A DNA stretch of 64,000 nt from Thereva unica (lineage: Eukaryota > Arthropoda > Insecta > Diptera > Therevidae). The stretch covers positions 61,191,922-61,255,921 of the forward strand of contig OX465282.1 in assembly GCA_949987705.1 (NCBI GenBank), written 5' to 3'. The notes beneath the pieces were generated by a model that was not told where the DNA came from, did not search any database, and was given only the letters and a program-made list of their open reading frames with translations. Below are positions 1 through 11,226 of the stretch, one piece after another; position 1 is the stretch's first letter, and the number at the start of each line of letters is the position of its first letter. The position numbers were made by a program, and so were the translations under genes.

Positions 1-1493
1 GATCCGTGTAAGCCAGCCCAATAAGTGTCAAGTGTGATTTCAATAAAAGACTTAAGACGTAAGACGAAGCATAATGGCTCAAGAGCTTCTGCTCTAAAAA
101 AAAAGAAACAACCATATGTTGATAGTTGTGAAGCAACGAATATAATTTCCGCTTGAAATACGGGTAAAAATCGGTAAAAGGTAAATTTGGACATTGAAGT
201 TTTTTTTACAAAGTGTCAATCCGACAGTGCGCTGTAAAAGGCTGTTCGGAGAAGAAAACGTGATGAATATCAAGTGTAGAATTTATACTTCCAATCCAAG
301 GAATAAAGTGTCCCGTTGGTATTCAGTGCAATGTACTCGTACAAAGCCAATAAAATGAATTCAAAGTGCAGTTTTTCTCCACAATTCAAAATGTAAATAA
401 ACTTGACCGCAACAACAAAATACATTGTCTTGTTTACTAAGGGTTTGCTACAAAAATTTAGCCAAGTGAAGAGTTCTCATCGGGATGGTTGGTTACTGAG
501 AAACGCAAGCCCTTCCGGTCCGCCGCCATTGTCCGAGAAATACACAAGTGTCAAAGAATGATGTGCCAAGGCCGTCTCATCTATAGGACAAGAAATTCCC
601 GGTCCTACTAACACTAACATAGCGGAAGCCGGTCCTAAAAAGGATCAGTGATTAGTGATTTAATTAAAAAAAATTAGTGATTACTGCAAAAATAAAGTAA
701 AAATTGGCTCGTACGTCTTCTAGTCTTTCACTAACACCAAGAAAAACGCTACTTCATGGCCTGTGTGGAGACGGACTTAGCTGTGCATGCGTTGCCGAAA
801 TGCTTCCCCGATTTTAATTAATAGAGCTTTCTTCTCTTCTGTATTCAAAAATAAAACTTGAAAATGGAAATTAAATTTTAGATAGATTTTGAAGGGGAAA
901 TTCTCAGGATTTTGAAGAGAAATATTCCAAGTTTCTTAATGCTGTTATGTCACTTTCTTTTTTCTATCACTTTTGCGCAAGTTTAGAAAGTGACAAAAAT
1001 TCTTTACGGACATTTGGCATGAGTGCGAAAGATTATCTAGTACATATACGCTAAAATTGAAGCTAATCAATAGAAAACTTGTAAATATATGCGATTATGT
1101 AAATATTTTGTTGCTATAGATACAAAAAATATTTATTACTAGCATAAAACCCGCGTGCCTTGCAACGCCTTTAAAAACTGTTTATTATGTGCAATGTTTT
1201 CCTTAAAAAAAACCAACAAAAAAGTCAGCTGTTATTATCCCTAAAAAGGGTTTATTATAGTGCATTTTTTTAATAAATATGGTAAACAAATTGCTGCGAA
1301 TATCACCTCTGCTCAACAAACCTGCAAGTTTTAAAGTAGATTGGCACGTATATGTGATCAAGAAAAGTGACATTTTAGGGTTTGACGAACGTTCGTTAAG
1401 TTTGTTCGCCTATTTACGTGGATGTAAGAAATTATGAAGCAATCACAAATGAATATTAAATAAAGTGAATTTCGAGTCATTCATTTCTACGTG
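1..1493. other. No gene recognised (AT-rich flank)
   Basis: AT-rich sequence with stops in all frames and no RNA gene or transposon signature that I recognise. It lies downstream of wnd exon 2 on the minus strand, so it is probably intron. The next wnd exon should resume with the kinase subdomain after the alpha-C region, and I looked for it here without success. Confidence 0.5.
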
Positions 1494-1499
1494 ATTATA

Positions 1500-2720
1500 G
1501 GGATGCACTGTCAAAATTTCAGCCCTTCAGCTTCAGAGGTTTGGGTTAACCCCATTTCATCCCCTTAGGGGATGAATTTCGAGTAATCGCCTCTTAGTGG
1601 ATGTCCATGTCATTATAGGGATGCACTGTCCAAATTTCAACCCTGTAGCTCTAGTAGTTTGGTAAACCAAATTTTACCCCTTTAGGGGATGAATTTCGAA
1701 AAATCGCTTCTTAGTAAATGTCCACGTCATTATAGAGATGCACTGTCAAAATTTCAGCCGTTTAGCTCCAGCGGTTTGGCCATTTAACCCCCTTAGTGGA
1801 TAAATTTCAATCGCCCCTAAGTGGATGCCCACGTCATTATAGTGATGCACGGTCAAAATTAGAGCCCTCCAGCTTCAGCGGTGTGGGTTAAGCCCATTTC
1901 CCCCCATTAGGGGATGAATTTCGAAAAATCGCTTCTTAGTGGATGTCCACGCCATTATACGGATGCACTGCCAAAATTTCAGCCCTATAACTTTAGCGGT
2001 TTGGATAAACCCCGTTTCACCCCCTTAGGGTATGAATTTTGAAAAATCGCTTCTTAGTGGATGTCCACGCCATTATAGGGATGCACTGTCAAAATTTCAG
2101 CCCTATAGCTGCAGCGATTTGGGTAAACCCCATTTCACCCCCTTAGGGGATGAATTTCGAAAAATCGCTTCTTAGTGGATGTCCACGCCATTATAGGGAT
2201 GCCCTGTCAAAATTTCAGCCCTATAGCTCCAACGGTTCGGATAAACCCCATTTCACCCCCTTAGGGGATGAATTTCGAAAAATCGCTTTATAGTGAATGT
2301 CCACTCCATTATAGGGATGCACTGTCCAAATTTCAACCCTATAGCTTTAGCGGTTTGTAAAAACCCCATTTCACACCCTTAGGGGATGAATTTCGAAAAA
2401 TCGCTCTTTAGTGGATGCAAACGTCATTATAGGGATGCACTGTCAAAATTTCAGCCTTATAGCTCCAGCGGTTTGGGTAAACCCCATTTCACCCCCTTAG
2501 GGGATGAATTTCGAAAAATCGCTTCTTAGTGGATGTCCACGCCATTATAGGGATGCACTGTCCAAATTTCAGCCCTATAGCTCCAGTGGTTTGGATAAAC
2601 CCCATTTCACCCCCTTAGGGGATGAATTTCGAAAAATCGCTTTATAGTGGATGTCCACGCCATTATAGGGATGCACAGTCAAAATTTCAGCCCCTTAGCT
2701 CTAGCGGTTTAGGTTGTGCG
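1500..2720. repeat. 118-bp tandem repeat array, 11 units
   Basis: Eleven tandem units each begin with a version of GGGATGCACTGTCAAAATTT, at 1500, 1618, 1735, 1842, 1960, 2078, 2196, 2314, 2432, 2550 and 2668. From 1842 on the spacing is exactly 118 bp. The only marked irregularity is a 107-bp interval (1735-1842), where about 11 bp are missing. Each unit has a self-complementary CCCC...GGGG core (CCCCCTTAGGGGATGAA). The array is noncoding. The last unit runs into a different sequence near 2710. Confidence 0.95.
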
Positions 2721-2739
2721 TTGTCTGTCAGTCAGTTAC

Positions 2740-2907
2740 TTTTTATACAATAGAAGAAAATCCCCTTACAACTTATTGAACCCCATTTCACCCCCTTCAA
2801 CCCTTTTGTTCTCCACAAAAAGTAGCCTATGTCCGTCTCCAAGGTCTAACCTATGTCTGTTGAAAATTTCATCAAAATCGGTTTAGTGGTTTAGGCGTGA
2901 AAGCGTA

Positions 2908-2940
<33 letters not shown>

Positions 2941-2972
2941 GTTACTTTCGCATTTATAATATTAGTAAGGAT
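2740..2972 (+). mobile_element. Arthropod repeat terminus with (CAGA)n tract
   Basis: The 118-bp array passes into sequence typical of a dispersed arthropod repeat 3' end: a segment reading like 'AAATTTCATCAAAATCGGTTT', a (GACA)n microsatellite at about 2908-2940, and a terminal block ending in AATATTAGTAAGGAT at 2972. Ends of this style are common in insect genomes. I cannot assign the superfamily from sequence alone. No coding capacity is seen. Confidence 0.5.
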
Positions 2973-3791
2973 TTAAAATTTGGTAGTTATACAGTGGAAA
3001 CTGCACGGTAATGCAAAGCCGCCTTCTCCGACATCTCAAGATGTCTTTGTCTTTTCATACTTAAAAATTAGACGCTGAAAAAAGTAAGTATCATAACAGC
3101 ATAAGGTAAATTCTCCATTCAATTGTCTAATTATTTTTCACATGTATAGATATGTACATATATAACCAAAAGGCACACAAAAACTTTACCTGAACCATTA
3201 CCATGCTAGGCTTAAGAATGCATTTAAAGAATTAATTCAAACGCAAATGTCTTAATTTTGAAGTAATGTCGGAATCCTGTTGGTAGTCTTATAGTTCAGT
3301 GGTTTTTATCGTCACACTTACGATATGACTTGTGTTATAAATTGTAAGAGATACGCGATAGGCAATACTGCCTCTGTAATCCTTTGACCCCAATTGCAAC
3401 GAATTCAGTGTGTGCCACAGTCCCAGGTGTCATGTTAATCCATTTCTCGCTGATTTGAATATTTCAATTATTGCTCTTCATATGTATTTTCTAGTCTTTG
3501 TTACGTCTAAAGATTTTTTTGATAGCCAAAAATGGGGCATATCAGTTTTCGATGGATACAGCTGGTGCAATATTTCCAGCTGGTTAGAAATGTCAATTCG
3601 TCTTGCACAACTTTGGCATAGAAAATAAAAACAAATTGCAAAGGAGAATACAACTTCGATATACAACTAAACCAAATTATTATTCAGTTGCTGTTTTACG
3701 AGTAGCTCTAAAAAGAAAACTTTCGAAAAATAATAATTTTGAAAAAGGATTGGATTTTCACCCCACTTAAAAAATATAACTAAAAACTTAC
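2973..3791. other. Probable wnd intron; nothing recognised
   Basis: AT-rich sequence immediately 3' (minus strand) of the splice donor of wnd exon 2. Short open frames at 3410-3666 exist on both strands but show no splice context or family resemblance. I see no exon. Confidence 0.5.
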
Positions 3792-4226
3792 TTGAACTTG
3801 ATTATATTTTCATGATCCAATTTTCTTAAATGTTTAATATCAGTTTCTTTAACATCTCGTACTTTTTTCACAGCCACAATTTCATTTTTAAATTTTCCAC
3901 TAAATACAGCACCTTGTGCCCCACTGCCTAACCATTGGAGATCTGATATTGCTTCAAAAGGTATTTCCCAGTCTTCTGTTTGTTTATTTTTCATTTCAAT
4001 TACGGCAGCTTTTCCAATAAATGATAGAACAGGTTTCATACATCCAAGCAATCCATCCATCCAACCAATTGGCTTGTCTGGATGCATAAAGTTTGCTGCA
4101 TTCGGTGGCCATCGATTTTGGCAAATATTTTCTGCACTACTATCTGTTACTTGGTCATCTGTCTTGAAGGGGAGATCCGTTTGGCTTATGCCAAGTTGAC
4201 CCAACTCTTCTTGTATGCATACCATG
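3792..4226 (-). CDS. wnd: wallenda / DLK MAP3K: exon with start of kinase domain
   Basis: Coding exon of the mixed-lineage MAP kinase kinase kinase Wallenda (DLK, MAP3K12/13). This cytosolic Ser/Thr kinase feeds JNK and p38 signalling in axon injury, synapse growth and stress responses (family knowledge). The conserved pre-kinase segment [20 protein letters not shown] is followed by the start of the kinase domain: the glycine loop [11 protein letters not shown] (residues 100-110 counted from the in-exon ATG) and the ATP-binding lysine in VAVKKV (K120). The exon stops after HENIIKF, before the hinge. On the minus strand it is bounded by TTGCACTTACAG before 4226 and by GTAAGT from 3791. Its first base completes an AGC codon begun in the exon at 25246-25361. 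The catalytic loop and later exons are outside the window. The sequence is intact, with no stop or frameshift. Confidence 0.93.
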
Positions 4227-4462
4227 CTGTAAGTGCAAAATAAATTATTGTTAATTTCTCTTAATCTCTGATATGGTTTATATAAGAAATTTAAGTCTAC
4301 CCTAACCTAATACCCTACAGATTTTGCTGCATCCAATCAAAAGTAAAAAAGTAATAGTGTTTTATAAATGCAGTTATGCTGTAAGAACTATGTTCATAAT
4401 TGCCAAAATTTATACATACAAGATAAAAAAATTTCTCGGCCTAGTTAAGATTAAAATTGAAT

Positions 4463-5230
4463 CAGAGTGCCCAATTTGGATGCGGCCAGTAAAACTCAGC
4501 ATACAACTACATGTAAACGCCCTGTGCGTGAGCCCCCTTTGAAATGCTGAAGCTCATCCCAGTTTCTCAGAATTTTGCCTACTTTTAAAATTTTCACTTT
4601 TTTTCCAGGGTTTCTTAGAATTTCTGATAGTTTTGTAGTCTTCGGGATTTTTTAGAAATTTAAAGGGGACGACTTTTTAATAGTTTTCTAGCATGTCGCA
4701 AAATATTTCACTTGAGGGTTTCCCGGATATTTTCAGGTTTGGGGAGTTTTCTACCATTTGTGATAAAATTTACATTTATATGAATTGCACATTACATTTA
4801 TTACATTAATTATTAGTCACAACGAATTATTACTCTGATTATTTACATTAAACTTATATCTAATCTTATTAATAATAATAATAGTGTTACTAACACAAAA
4901 GGCGCACTTCTATGCTAGGGAAACAAATTTGCGATTGTTCGAAAATTCCACCCAAACCTGAAAATATTCGGGAAACCCTCAAGTGAACTATTTTGCGACA
5001 TGCTAAAAAAATATTAAAAAGTCGTCCCCTTTAAATTTCTAAAAAATCCCGAAGACTACAAAACTATCAGAAATTCTAAGAAACCCTGGAAAAAAGTGAA
5101 AATTTCAAAAGTAGACAAAATTCTGAGAAACTGGGATGAGCTCGAGCATTTCAAAGGGGGCTCACGCACAGGGCGTTTACATGTAGTTGTATGCTGAGTT
5201 TTACTGGCCGCATCCAAATTGGGCACTCTG
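4463..5230. mobile_element. hAT-type foldback MITE with 8-bp TSD
   Basis: Non-autonomous DNA transposon inside the wnd intron. Its two arms (about 4463-4745 and 4948-5230) are long, near-perfect inverted copies separated by a roughly 200-bp AT-rich spacer. The termini read CAGAGTGCCC...GGGCACTCTG. The flanks carry an exact 8-bp duplication AATTGAAT (4455-4462 and 5231-5238), the hAT signature. No transposase is present. Open frames at 4324-4542 and 5056-5265 are the two arms read through and are not genes. Confidence 0.9.
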
Positions 5231-5429
5231 AATTGAATACAAATTATTTCTTCACATTCAGGCACTTTAGAATTTCAGGATGAATAAAGTGGTGTCGATG
5301 AAGTACTTATATGGTATTCGTGTATGAAAACCCGGGTTGGCTTGACCTCTTGCGTAGATTGAAGAATACTTTGTAGAAAAACTTAGAGAAATCTAAAAGT
5401 CAAGATGAGCGGTTCAATAATTCTGTAAA

Positions 5430-6230
5430 ATGTCAAGGCGCACACCACAAAAAGCTATCAAAGCAGCAGTGTGTCCTAAGACCCCGGAGCATTCGGCTAA
5501 GACTCAAGCGACGAAATATAGACTTTGTTTTGGATACGTGGAACGTAAGGACAATGAACAGAGCAAGAGCTCTAAGATCTCTACCCTTGGATTTAGTAAG
5601 GTACAAGGTGAAAATCGCATCGTTGCAAGAAACAAGATGGACCAACAGCGACACGTCAATTTACAGTAGCATTTGTAATGGTTAAATCTCCAAAACGGCA
5701 AATTCGGGACTTCCAGCCAATCAGTGAGCTATTGTGCACATTGCAAATTATTACAAAATTTCGAAATATCCCCATAATCAATGCACAATCTGAAAAAGAA
5801 AAGGGGGAATCTTTTCAGAATATTACAAGGATATTCGACAATATTCCGTCTAATGATATAAAAATGATGATGGGTGACGTCAACGCTAAGATCGGGAAGG
5901 AGGTGGCAGGCTTATCGAGTTCGTTAGTAGTGAAAGAATGGCCGTAAGCTGGACACTCTTCCTGCATAAAAACATCCATAAAATGGCCTGGAATTCACCG
6001 AATGGAAGGACTCAATCATGTACTCATTGAAAAGAAAACAGCAACAAGTATATTTGATGTGAGAGGTGCCTGCTAGCTCTGATCACATGGTGAAAGCAAG
6101 GTTAGACCAAGATTTTCAGTTCAGAGGTTACAAAGAACTCCCAGGGAATCAATACTTAGCATTGATAAGTTAAAAGACTTTCAACTTATCAATGTCTAGC
6201 CTAAAAATAATAGGATACCAAAGCTCCGCT
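5430..6230 (+). mobile_element. RTE-type retrotransposon endonuclease fragment
   Basis: Degenerate piece of an APE-type endonuclease. Across frame changes it shows TWNVRTMN near 5530, an ETRW motif near 5630, MMMGDVNAKIG near 5865 and a HKNIH..SPNGRTQ stretch near 5970-6020. These match in order the intact copy at 56424-57584. Several frameshifts and stops are present, and the C-terminal SDH motif region is degraded. It is a dead 5' fragment with no RT domain. Confidence 0.7.
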
Positions 6231-6268
6231 TAGGTCAGGTCTTCATCAAGCGGACGGTGCACTTCTTT

Positions 6269-6490
6269 CTTCAACTTACTTACTTACTTATTTCCCTTTA
6301 TTCCCTCAGGAGCATTGGGCGGAAACAGTTGCCCTCCAGTGGACTCTGTTTTGTGCGACAGGTCAAAGCTCCGTCCATGATCGCCCAGTTGTTGCAGCTT
6401 CTACTAATATAGTGTTCCTTGACGTTATTTTAGGTCTTCCAGCTCGACGGGTTCCTTGCGGATTCTAGTCTCCTCATGCTTCTTCGAGAC
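6269..6490 (-). mobile_element. RTE-b 3' end
   Basis: Read on the minus strand, this matches the last about 50 codons and tail of the RTE-b copy ending at 58050: a GRSW-like segment, then a block resembling NRVRWRATVSALCP, then a stop and a short (TAAG)n tail. It is 5' truncated and corrupted by frameshifts. Confidence 0.65.
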
Positions 6491-6499
6491 TATACTCTT

Positions 6500-6795
6500 A
6501 ACCTATCATATCCTTTTTTTATTCTTTGAGCTACTCTTACCTCTACACCCTCCAGACCCCCTCTAACCTTTCCTATTCTCCTCTATTCTTCAAACCAAGC
6601 TTACTACTAGACATTGCACCATGAACTGAACGACATGGCGGACTGGTAGTACAAAGGGTTACACGTACACCTAAGCTTGGTTTTTTCATATAAAAAAAAA
6701 AAGACATTCCACTAGAACGTGAACAGCATGGCGGTCTGGTAATATAAAAGGTGACACCTATGCTTAGACTTTCACATAAAAAAAGTAAGAGAACC
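6500..6795 (+). mobile_element. J1 retrotransposon 3' ends (two short pieces)
   Basis: The 3' untranslated end of the Jockey-like family J1, recognised by the block AAGCTTACTACTAGACATTG followed by CATGAACTGAACGACATGG and an A-rich tail (6500-6705). A second shorter copy of the same end follows at 6706-6795. The same block recurs in plus orientation near 11150 and 36995 and in minus orientation near 41690, 43700 and 60470. Both pieces are noncoding. Confidence 0.8.
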
Positions 6796-6812
6796 CCCAT
6801 GTTAACAGTTAA

Positions 6813-7043
6813 CGGGCCTGTTTGTTGAATCCGGCGGATCGGAAGTGCGTGCGGATTTGATACTTTCCGATTCTCAAATCCACATTCGCGGATTGAATGC
6901 GACCGAAAAAATTATGAATGTATCCAGGCCATAATTTTGTCGGTAATCAATTTCGCATTCAATCTGGGAATGCAGATTTGAGAATCGGCAAAGTGTCAAA
7001 TCCGCACTCACTTCCGATCCGCCGGATTCAACAATCAGGCCCG
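6813..7043. mobile_element. Small MITE with about 85-bp terminal inverted repeats
   Basis: Terminal inverted repeats begin CGGGCCTG and end CAGGCCCG and continue inward through a GAATCCGGCGGATCGGAAGTG block on both sides. The total is 231 bp with no coding capacity. Flanking TSDs are not clean (TAA lies near both ends). The termini suggest a PIF/Harbinger-like MITE, but this is inference. Confidence 0.7.
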
Positions 7044-7111
7044 CATAAAGGAGAATGCTATCTGAAAGAATGTCCAACGATATTAACTGAAGCAAAAAGA
7101 GCGAGAAAGGA

Positions 7112-7345
7112 TTCTTCTTCTTTTTGGATCCGTTAGCTGGCGGTCCGAGCGGGACGTCCCAGCAACGGATGCGCTACTGTCGGTGCCACTGGGTCTCGAA
7201 CTCTATTCATGATTCGTTTGCATTCTGGCCGGTTTTTGGCGGTGCCTCGAGCCTCGGTAGCTGATAATTGTTGATTCTTTAGGTCACCTTCCATATTCTT
7301 TACCCAGGTTTTCTTCGGTGCCGATCGCACGCCGAAAGATAATCT
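7112..7345 (-). mobile_element. RTE-a 3' fragment
   Basis: 5'-truncated copy of the same retrotransposon 3' end seen intact at 46920-47445. The shared C-terminus reads APKKTWVKNMEGDLKNQQLS...GRPARTAS, followed by a (GAA)n tail. One remnant frame is open. It inserted in AT-rich sequence beside the MITE at 6813-7043. Confidence 0.8.
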
Positions 7346-7419
7346 CGCTCCACCTAACAAGGGGAATGGCGGACTATACCAGAGACTATACCGGAGCTGT
7401 AATTCAAGCAAGACGGAAG

Positions 7420-7890
7420 CTCATTTTAAACGGCTCCTAATGAGGAGTATCAATGGATAATACTGACACCACGTACACCAACGAACATGAGGACATAAGA
7501 TAAGCTAGAGCTTATCTCAGAAATTTTATTAGGCGAATACCAAACCGGCTTCGGGGGTGGAAGGTCAAACACCGACCACCTCTTCATACAAAAACAACTC
7601 ATAGAAAAATACTGGGAGAGGAATGTTTACGTATACTAGATCTTTGTGAACTTCAAGTAGGTATACGAATACGACTCCATCCAGAGAAAGAAGCTAGTTC
7701 AGATCCTACTCGAATTAGGTGTGCCAGCTAAACCAGTACGTCTGGCAGAATTAACGTATCTCGTCACAAATGCCCTAGTAAGAGTTGAGAACGCTTTTAC
7801 AAATGCCTTCCAAGTTAATCAAGATCTGGAGCCTATCATATTCAACCTAGCCTTGGAAGCAATCATTAGAAAGACGTAAATTCATGATTT
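7420..7890 (+). mobile_element. RTE-type reverse transcriptase fragment
   Basis: Plus-strand RT fragment: GEYQTGFGGGRSNTDHLFIQ (fingers motif, about 7528), then VNFKxVYxYDSI (motif A region with the catalytic-site neighbourhood altered), then ELGVPAKPVRL and FxVNQDLEPIIFNLALEAII (motif B region, in which the usual GQ-GDG is lost). Stops interrupt it near 7637, so it is inactive. It is unrelated in orientation to its neighbours. Confidence 0.75.
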
Positions 7891-7899
7891 AGAATATAA

Positions 7900-8095
7900 T
7901 GTCACTCCATCGCAGATCTACAGATAATGTAATGCCTAGGATGTTAACATGTAGATCGGCTATTAGTTCCATAGCGGTTCCATTCTAAAACATAAGAAGA
8001 TAGGTTGCATGTTTTGTTAGAGATGAGACAGTAATTAGTTTTGGGAGCATTGAGTTCGACAAATTCTTGAGAGCCTCAAATAAAGTGAGTTCAAA
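7900..8095 (-). mobile_element. J1 internal fragment
   Basis: Nucleotide match by eye to the segment 42330-42500 of the J1 copy: shared blocks CTCCATCGCAGAT, CCTAGGATGTT and GCATTGA(A/G)TTCGAC in the same order and orientation. It covers part of the region just C-terminal of the polymerase motifs and is heavily mutated. Confidence 0.6.
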
Positions 8096-8099
8096 GCCT

Positions 8100-9950
8100 T
8101 TGTTGATTGGATATGGATGAGCAATCATAAAGATAACTTTTGGCACATGTTTGGCCTACTATGAAAAAGTAACTACAATTTAGCCTCAACGGGAAAAAGA
8201 ATTTGTAATAAATAAAAACTTGAACCTTTACAATTAAAAAACGATGGAGAAAAAATCCCCTTAAATATTTTATCTTACAATTAGCCATTAATTGTTTTTT
8301 CTTCTTCTAGCAAATAATTTGGTCGTAGAAACAGAAAGAATAAATTGCCGTTTAACGTCGATCATTATCAGTCCAGCAAATATGCGATATTAAAGAAAAT
8401 ATTTTGATAAATTGAAATATGAACATCCACTCTTATCAATTTTCCTATTAATTATACAACAACAAAATTAATATTAGTAATAACAATTGATTTATGCCCC
8501 GGAAATCGTCATTAATAACGATAGAATAAATTTGTGCACCTGGCAATTCCGAATGGAAAAGTAGACAACATTATCATACGTGGAGTGATCGCGCTAGAGT
8601 TGCTGACATTGGGGTTTGATTACCTTCCCAAAAGATAGAAGGTGTGATCACTGCGCGGGGCAAGAAGTAAAGGCTTGTGTCGGTTGCTGTTTTTTCTGTT
8701 TCTTTTTTTACCTTACAATTATTGAAGATAAAGCAAGACAAAAGAAAAAATCATTTCGCTTATATCCACTCGAATCAAAGTTAAGGTTGATACTAACGTG
8801 ACCGAGTAGCATGAGAAAATTTTTTCTTTTAATTCTAGGATAAACAAGGGGTAACTGGAACTTGAAGAATTTATATCAGAAAATGATTATAAATAAGCTA
8901 TCTAAGGTATTGTTTTTATCTTAAAACGGAAGTTGCAACAAATAGGGATAATTTACTGATTTGTGGACAGGAAAATGTTTGCTAAATGGCAATTAAAATT
9001 TCACTTTCGTTTTCTGTATGTGAAATTATAACACATTAAATATTTTTCTAGCAATGTGTATTAAGTGTTATACGATATTTATAATAAATCAAGATCTCAT
9101 AGAGTTTGTTTAATTTTTCCGGTCAGTCAACTTGAGACGCATTAGCGGCATCTTATTTTTTTAATATAGCAACTTGCACATACTCATACATTAAATCAAG
9201 GTACAAGATAAGAACTGGAACTGATTAAAAATTACGTAAGTAGCAATAAAATCGTTAACCAAGATTAAAGAACGGTTTAAAATCCATACTTGGGTCTAAC
9301 TTATTTTTTTCCTTTTTTGACTAGCCGCTTTGAGCTGTTAAAAATTAATACAAAACATAAAAAAATGTAAAAATCAATCGATAACAAACGTGTTTTTTGG
9401 TTGATTATTATTAGAGTTTCTAACGTGCTCGCGATCCCGTTCTGAATTGTGTCATTAATGAAAAATTTTGTCGTTATAAATTTTTTAACCAAAAAATTTA
9501 TTTAAATAATGTGAAAGTAGTGCAAAAAAATTAACAGAGTATTAAAAATTAAAATCGACTAAATTTTGGATACCCTTGCATTTTTCTTAGATTATTTATT
9601 TATTTGATTGATAAATAAGTTCTGTTTTGTTAAAATAAGTTTACAAATTTTAATCAAACGAACACAATCCAATATTATAGCCCGTGCATTTTTTGAAATC
9701 TACAACGCTTAAAGCATAAGCACTGAACTGCAAATAAAAAGATCTTGATAGCTCTGACGACGTAATTTTTATAAGAGAAGGTTGGCGATCAAAGTAATTT
9801 CTGGGGATTGGAGCTCGGATTTCAGGCCATTCCATATTTAGGACAGACTTGTTGCTTTCGGTCAGCGGGGGCCTTAACTCCTAAGAGTCCGGGTACAAAC
9901 CCTGAAATATTCGGTTCAAGTTCAGTGGCTCTTTAAATCCAAGCATCCAA
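8100..9950. other. AT-rich intronic sequence, nothing recognised
   Basis: No open frame longer than about 65 codons with any family resemblance, no obvious repeat ends and no RNA gene. It lies inside the inferred wnd intron. Confidence 0.5.
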
Positions 9951-9954
9951 CTTT

Positions 9955-10200
9955 TACTATACGAGTATAAGACGATGGTCTTACCTGTAATCACATTATG
10001 CATCTGAAACGTGGGTGCTTTGCAAAAAGCACTCAAACCCCTTAGCCGTGTTCGAGAGGAAAATAATTCGGAGGATTGTGATAAAGGACAATTCCGGGTC
10101 CGGTATCTACGAGCTAGAGAAGTAAGTTGCCTCTACCACTAAATAAAATATATAGCAAGGAAATCGGTCCCTGGCCGATTACCGAAGCTAGTATTTTTGT
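9955..10200 (+). mobile_element. RTE-type C-terminal fragment
   Basis: Contains the diagnostic post-RT segment with YASETWVLCKKHSNPLAVFE followed by RKIIRRIV, the usual 'Y(G/A)SETW...FERK.LRRI' block of RTE-like and related insect elements. It is short and decayed. Confidence 0.6.
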
Positions 10201-10249
10201 TGGTATCATAGGACTATCTACCTATTGACGTGGCTCTTGTAAAGTAGCA

Positions 10250-10690
10250 CTATCAGGGCTTAGACAACGGTAGGAGACATCATATTATAGACATAACGCT
10301 GGCCCCTCGACACGTTGCTAATTACGTGAGTCACTGGCGAGTCTCAGACAAGCCGTTGTGCGCAGACCATAGACACCTCCACCTTAGGGTGGGTGAGTGT
10401 TTGAAAATAGTGAGGGCATATAGTAATCGCAGATATACAGCCAAGGCAGCCTGGAAGTTGGAGGGGTACGACCTAATCATTCCTTTACTATGCAAAATAT
10501 TCAGGGTTTCCTTCACACATGGTTATATCCGCTAAATTACTAAATCATTCGGACTGACAAGTCTCTCGTCTTTTGCCTTGAAAGCAATGGTGAAAATTGT
10601 CGAGATTTATCTTCCGGGCCCACCGCTAAGCTTCTACCAGCGTGCCCACTGAGACAGTACTGCGCAATCCATCCATCACCGGGGCCATCT
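10250..10690 (+). mobile_element. R1/LOA-type retrotransposon fragment
   Basis: Reads HHIIDITLAPRHVANYVSHW then VSDKPLCADHRHLHLRV (end of the endonuclease, with the SDH motif changed to ADH). After a deletion it continues LCKIFRVSFTHGYI and, past a stop, GLTSLSSFALKAMVKIVE, the early RT block. The order endonuclease then RT is correct, but about 200 residues between them are missing. Confidence 0.6.
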
Positions 10691-11225
10691 GCACTTCCTC
10701 GAGGGCAGCTCTCGAGAGCTTTCTTTCTGGTATTGGATAACGAGGAAACTTATCCTCACATAATCTCGGCCGATGTTCCCCAGGGGTAAATTCTCACACA
10801 TGATCTCTTTCCAAAATTCATAAATTATCTACTCTCAATCCGCCCCAACAAACTACACAGTTTGGCCGTTGACGGTACTACGCCTTCGACAATATAAGAC
10901 AAGCACCTGCCAGACCTTGCCTCTTCGATCGTGAACCAAATCACTCTTATTATACTTATTCTTGATTGGGACGCAGAAATCGTGTGGAAGTTCGTTTATA
11001 AATTGGCCAATTCGGCTGTGAAGCAATCTTCCACACTCTGTTTTTCGAACTCGTAAAACATTTTAGAGTTCAAGCTTAAGGTTCATCGCCATCTGCTCTA
11101 ACTTCCACAGATCTTCCCTATCCTATTCTCTTCTATCCTTAAAACTAAGCTTACTACTACACATTGGTCCATGACCTGAACGACATGACAGACTGGTAGC
11201 ACGAGTATGATTCCTTGGTTGGTTT
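10691..11225 (+). mobile_element. J1 retrotransposon, internally deleted 3' part
   Basis: Frames can be followed through PQG-like, KFINYLLSIRPNKLHSLAVD (the FADD catalytic motif is altered to AVD) and a later TLCFSNS...FK.KVHRHLL block, ending in the J1 3' untranslated end around 11150. Between the RT motif and the C-terminus most of the thumb region has been lost. It directly abuts the R1/LOA fragment. Confidence 0.6.
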
Positions 11226-11226
11226 T

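Noticed and set aside
1500..2720. CRISPR-like array
   Set aside because: The whole 118-bp unit repeats with no unique spacers, and the genome is eukaryotic.
1..3785. Remaining kinase exons of wnd
   Set aside because: I looked on the minus strand for the HRDLK and DFG regions and found neither. They must lie outside the window.
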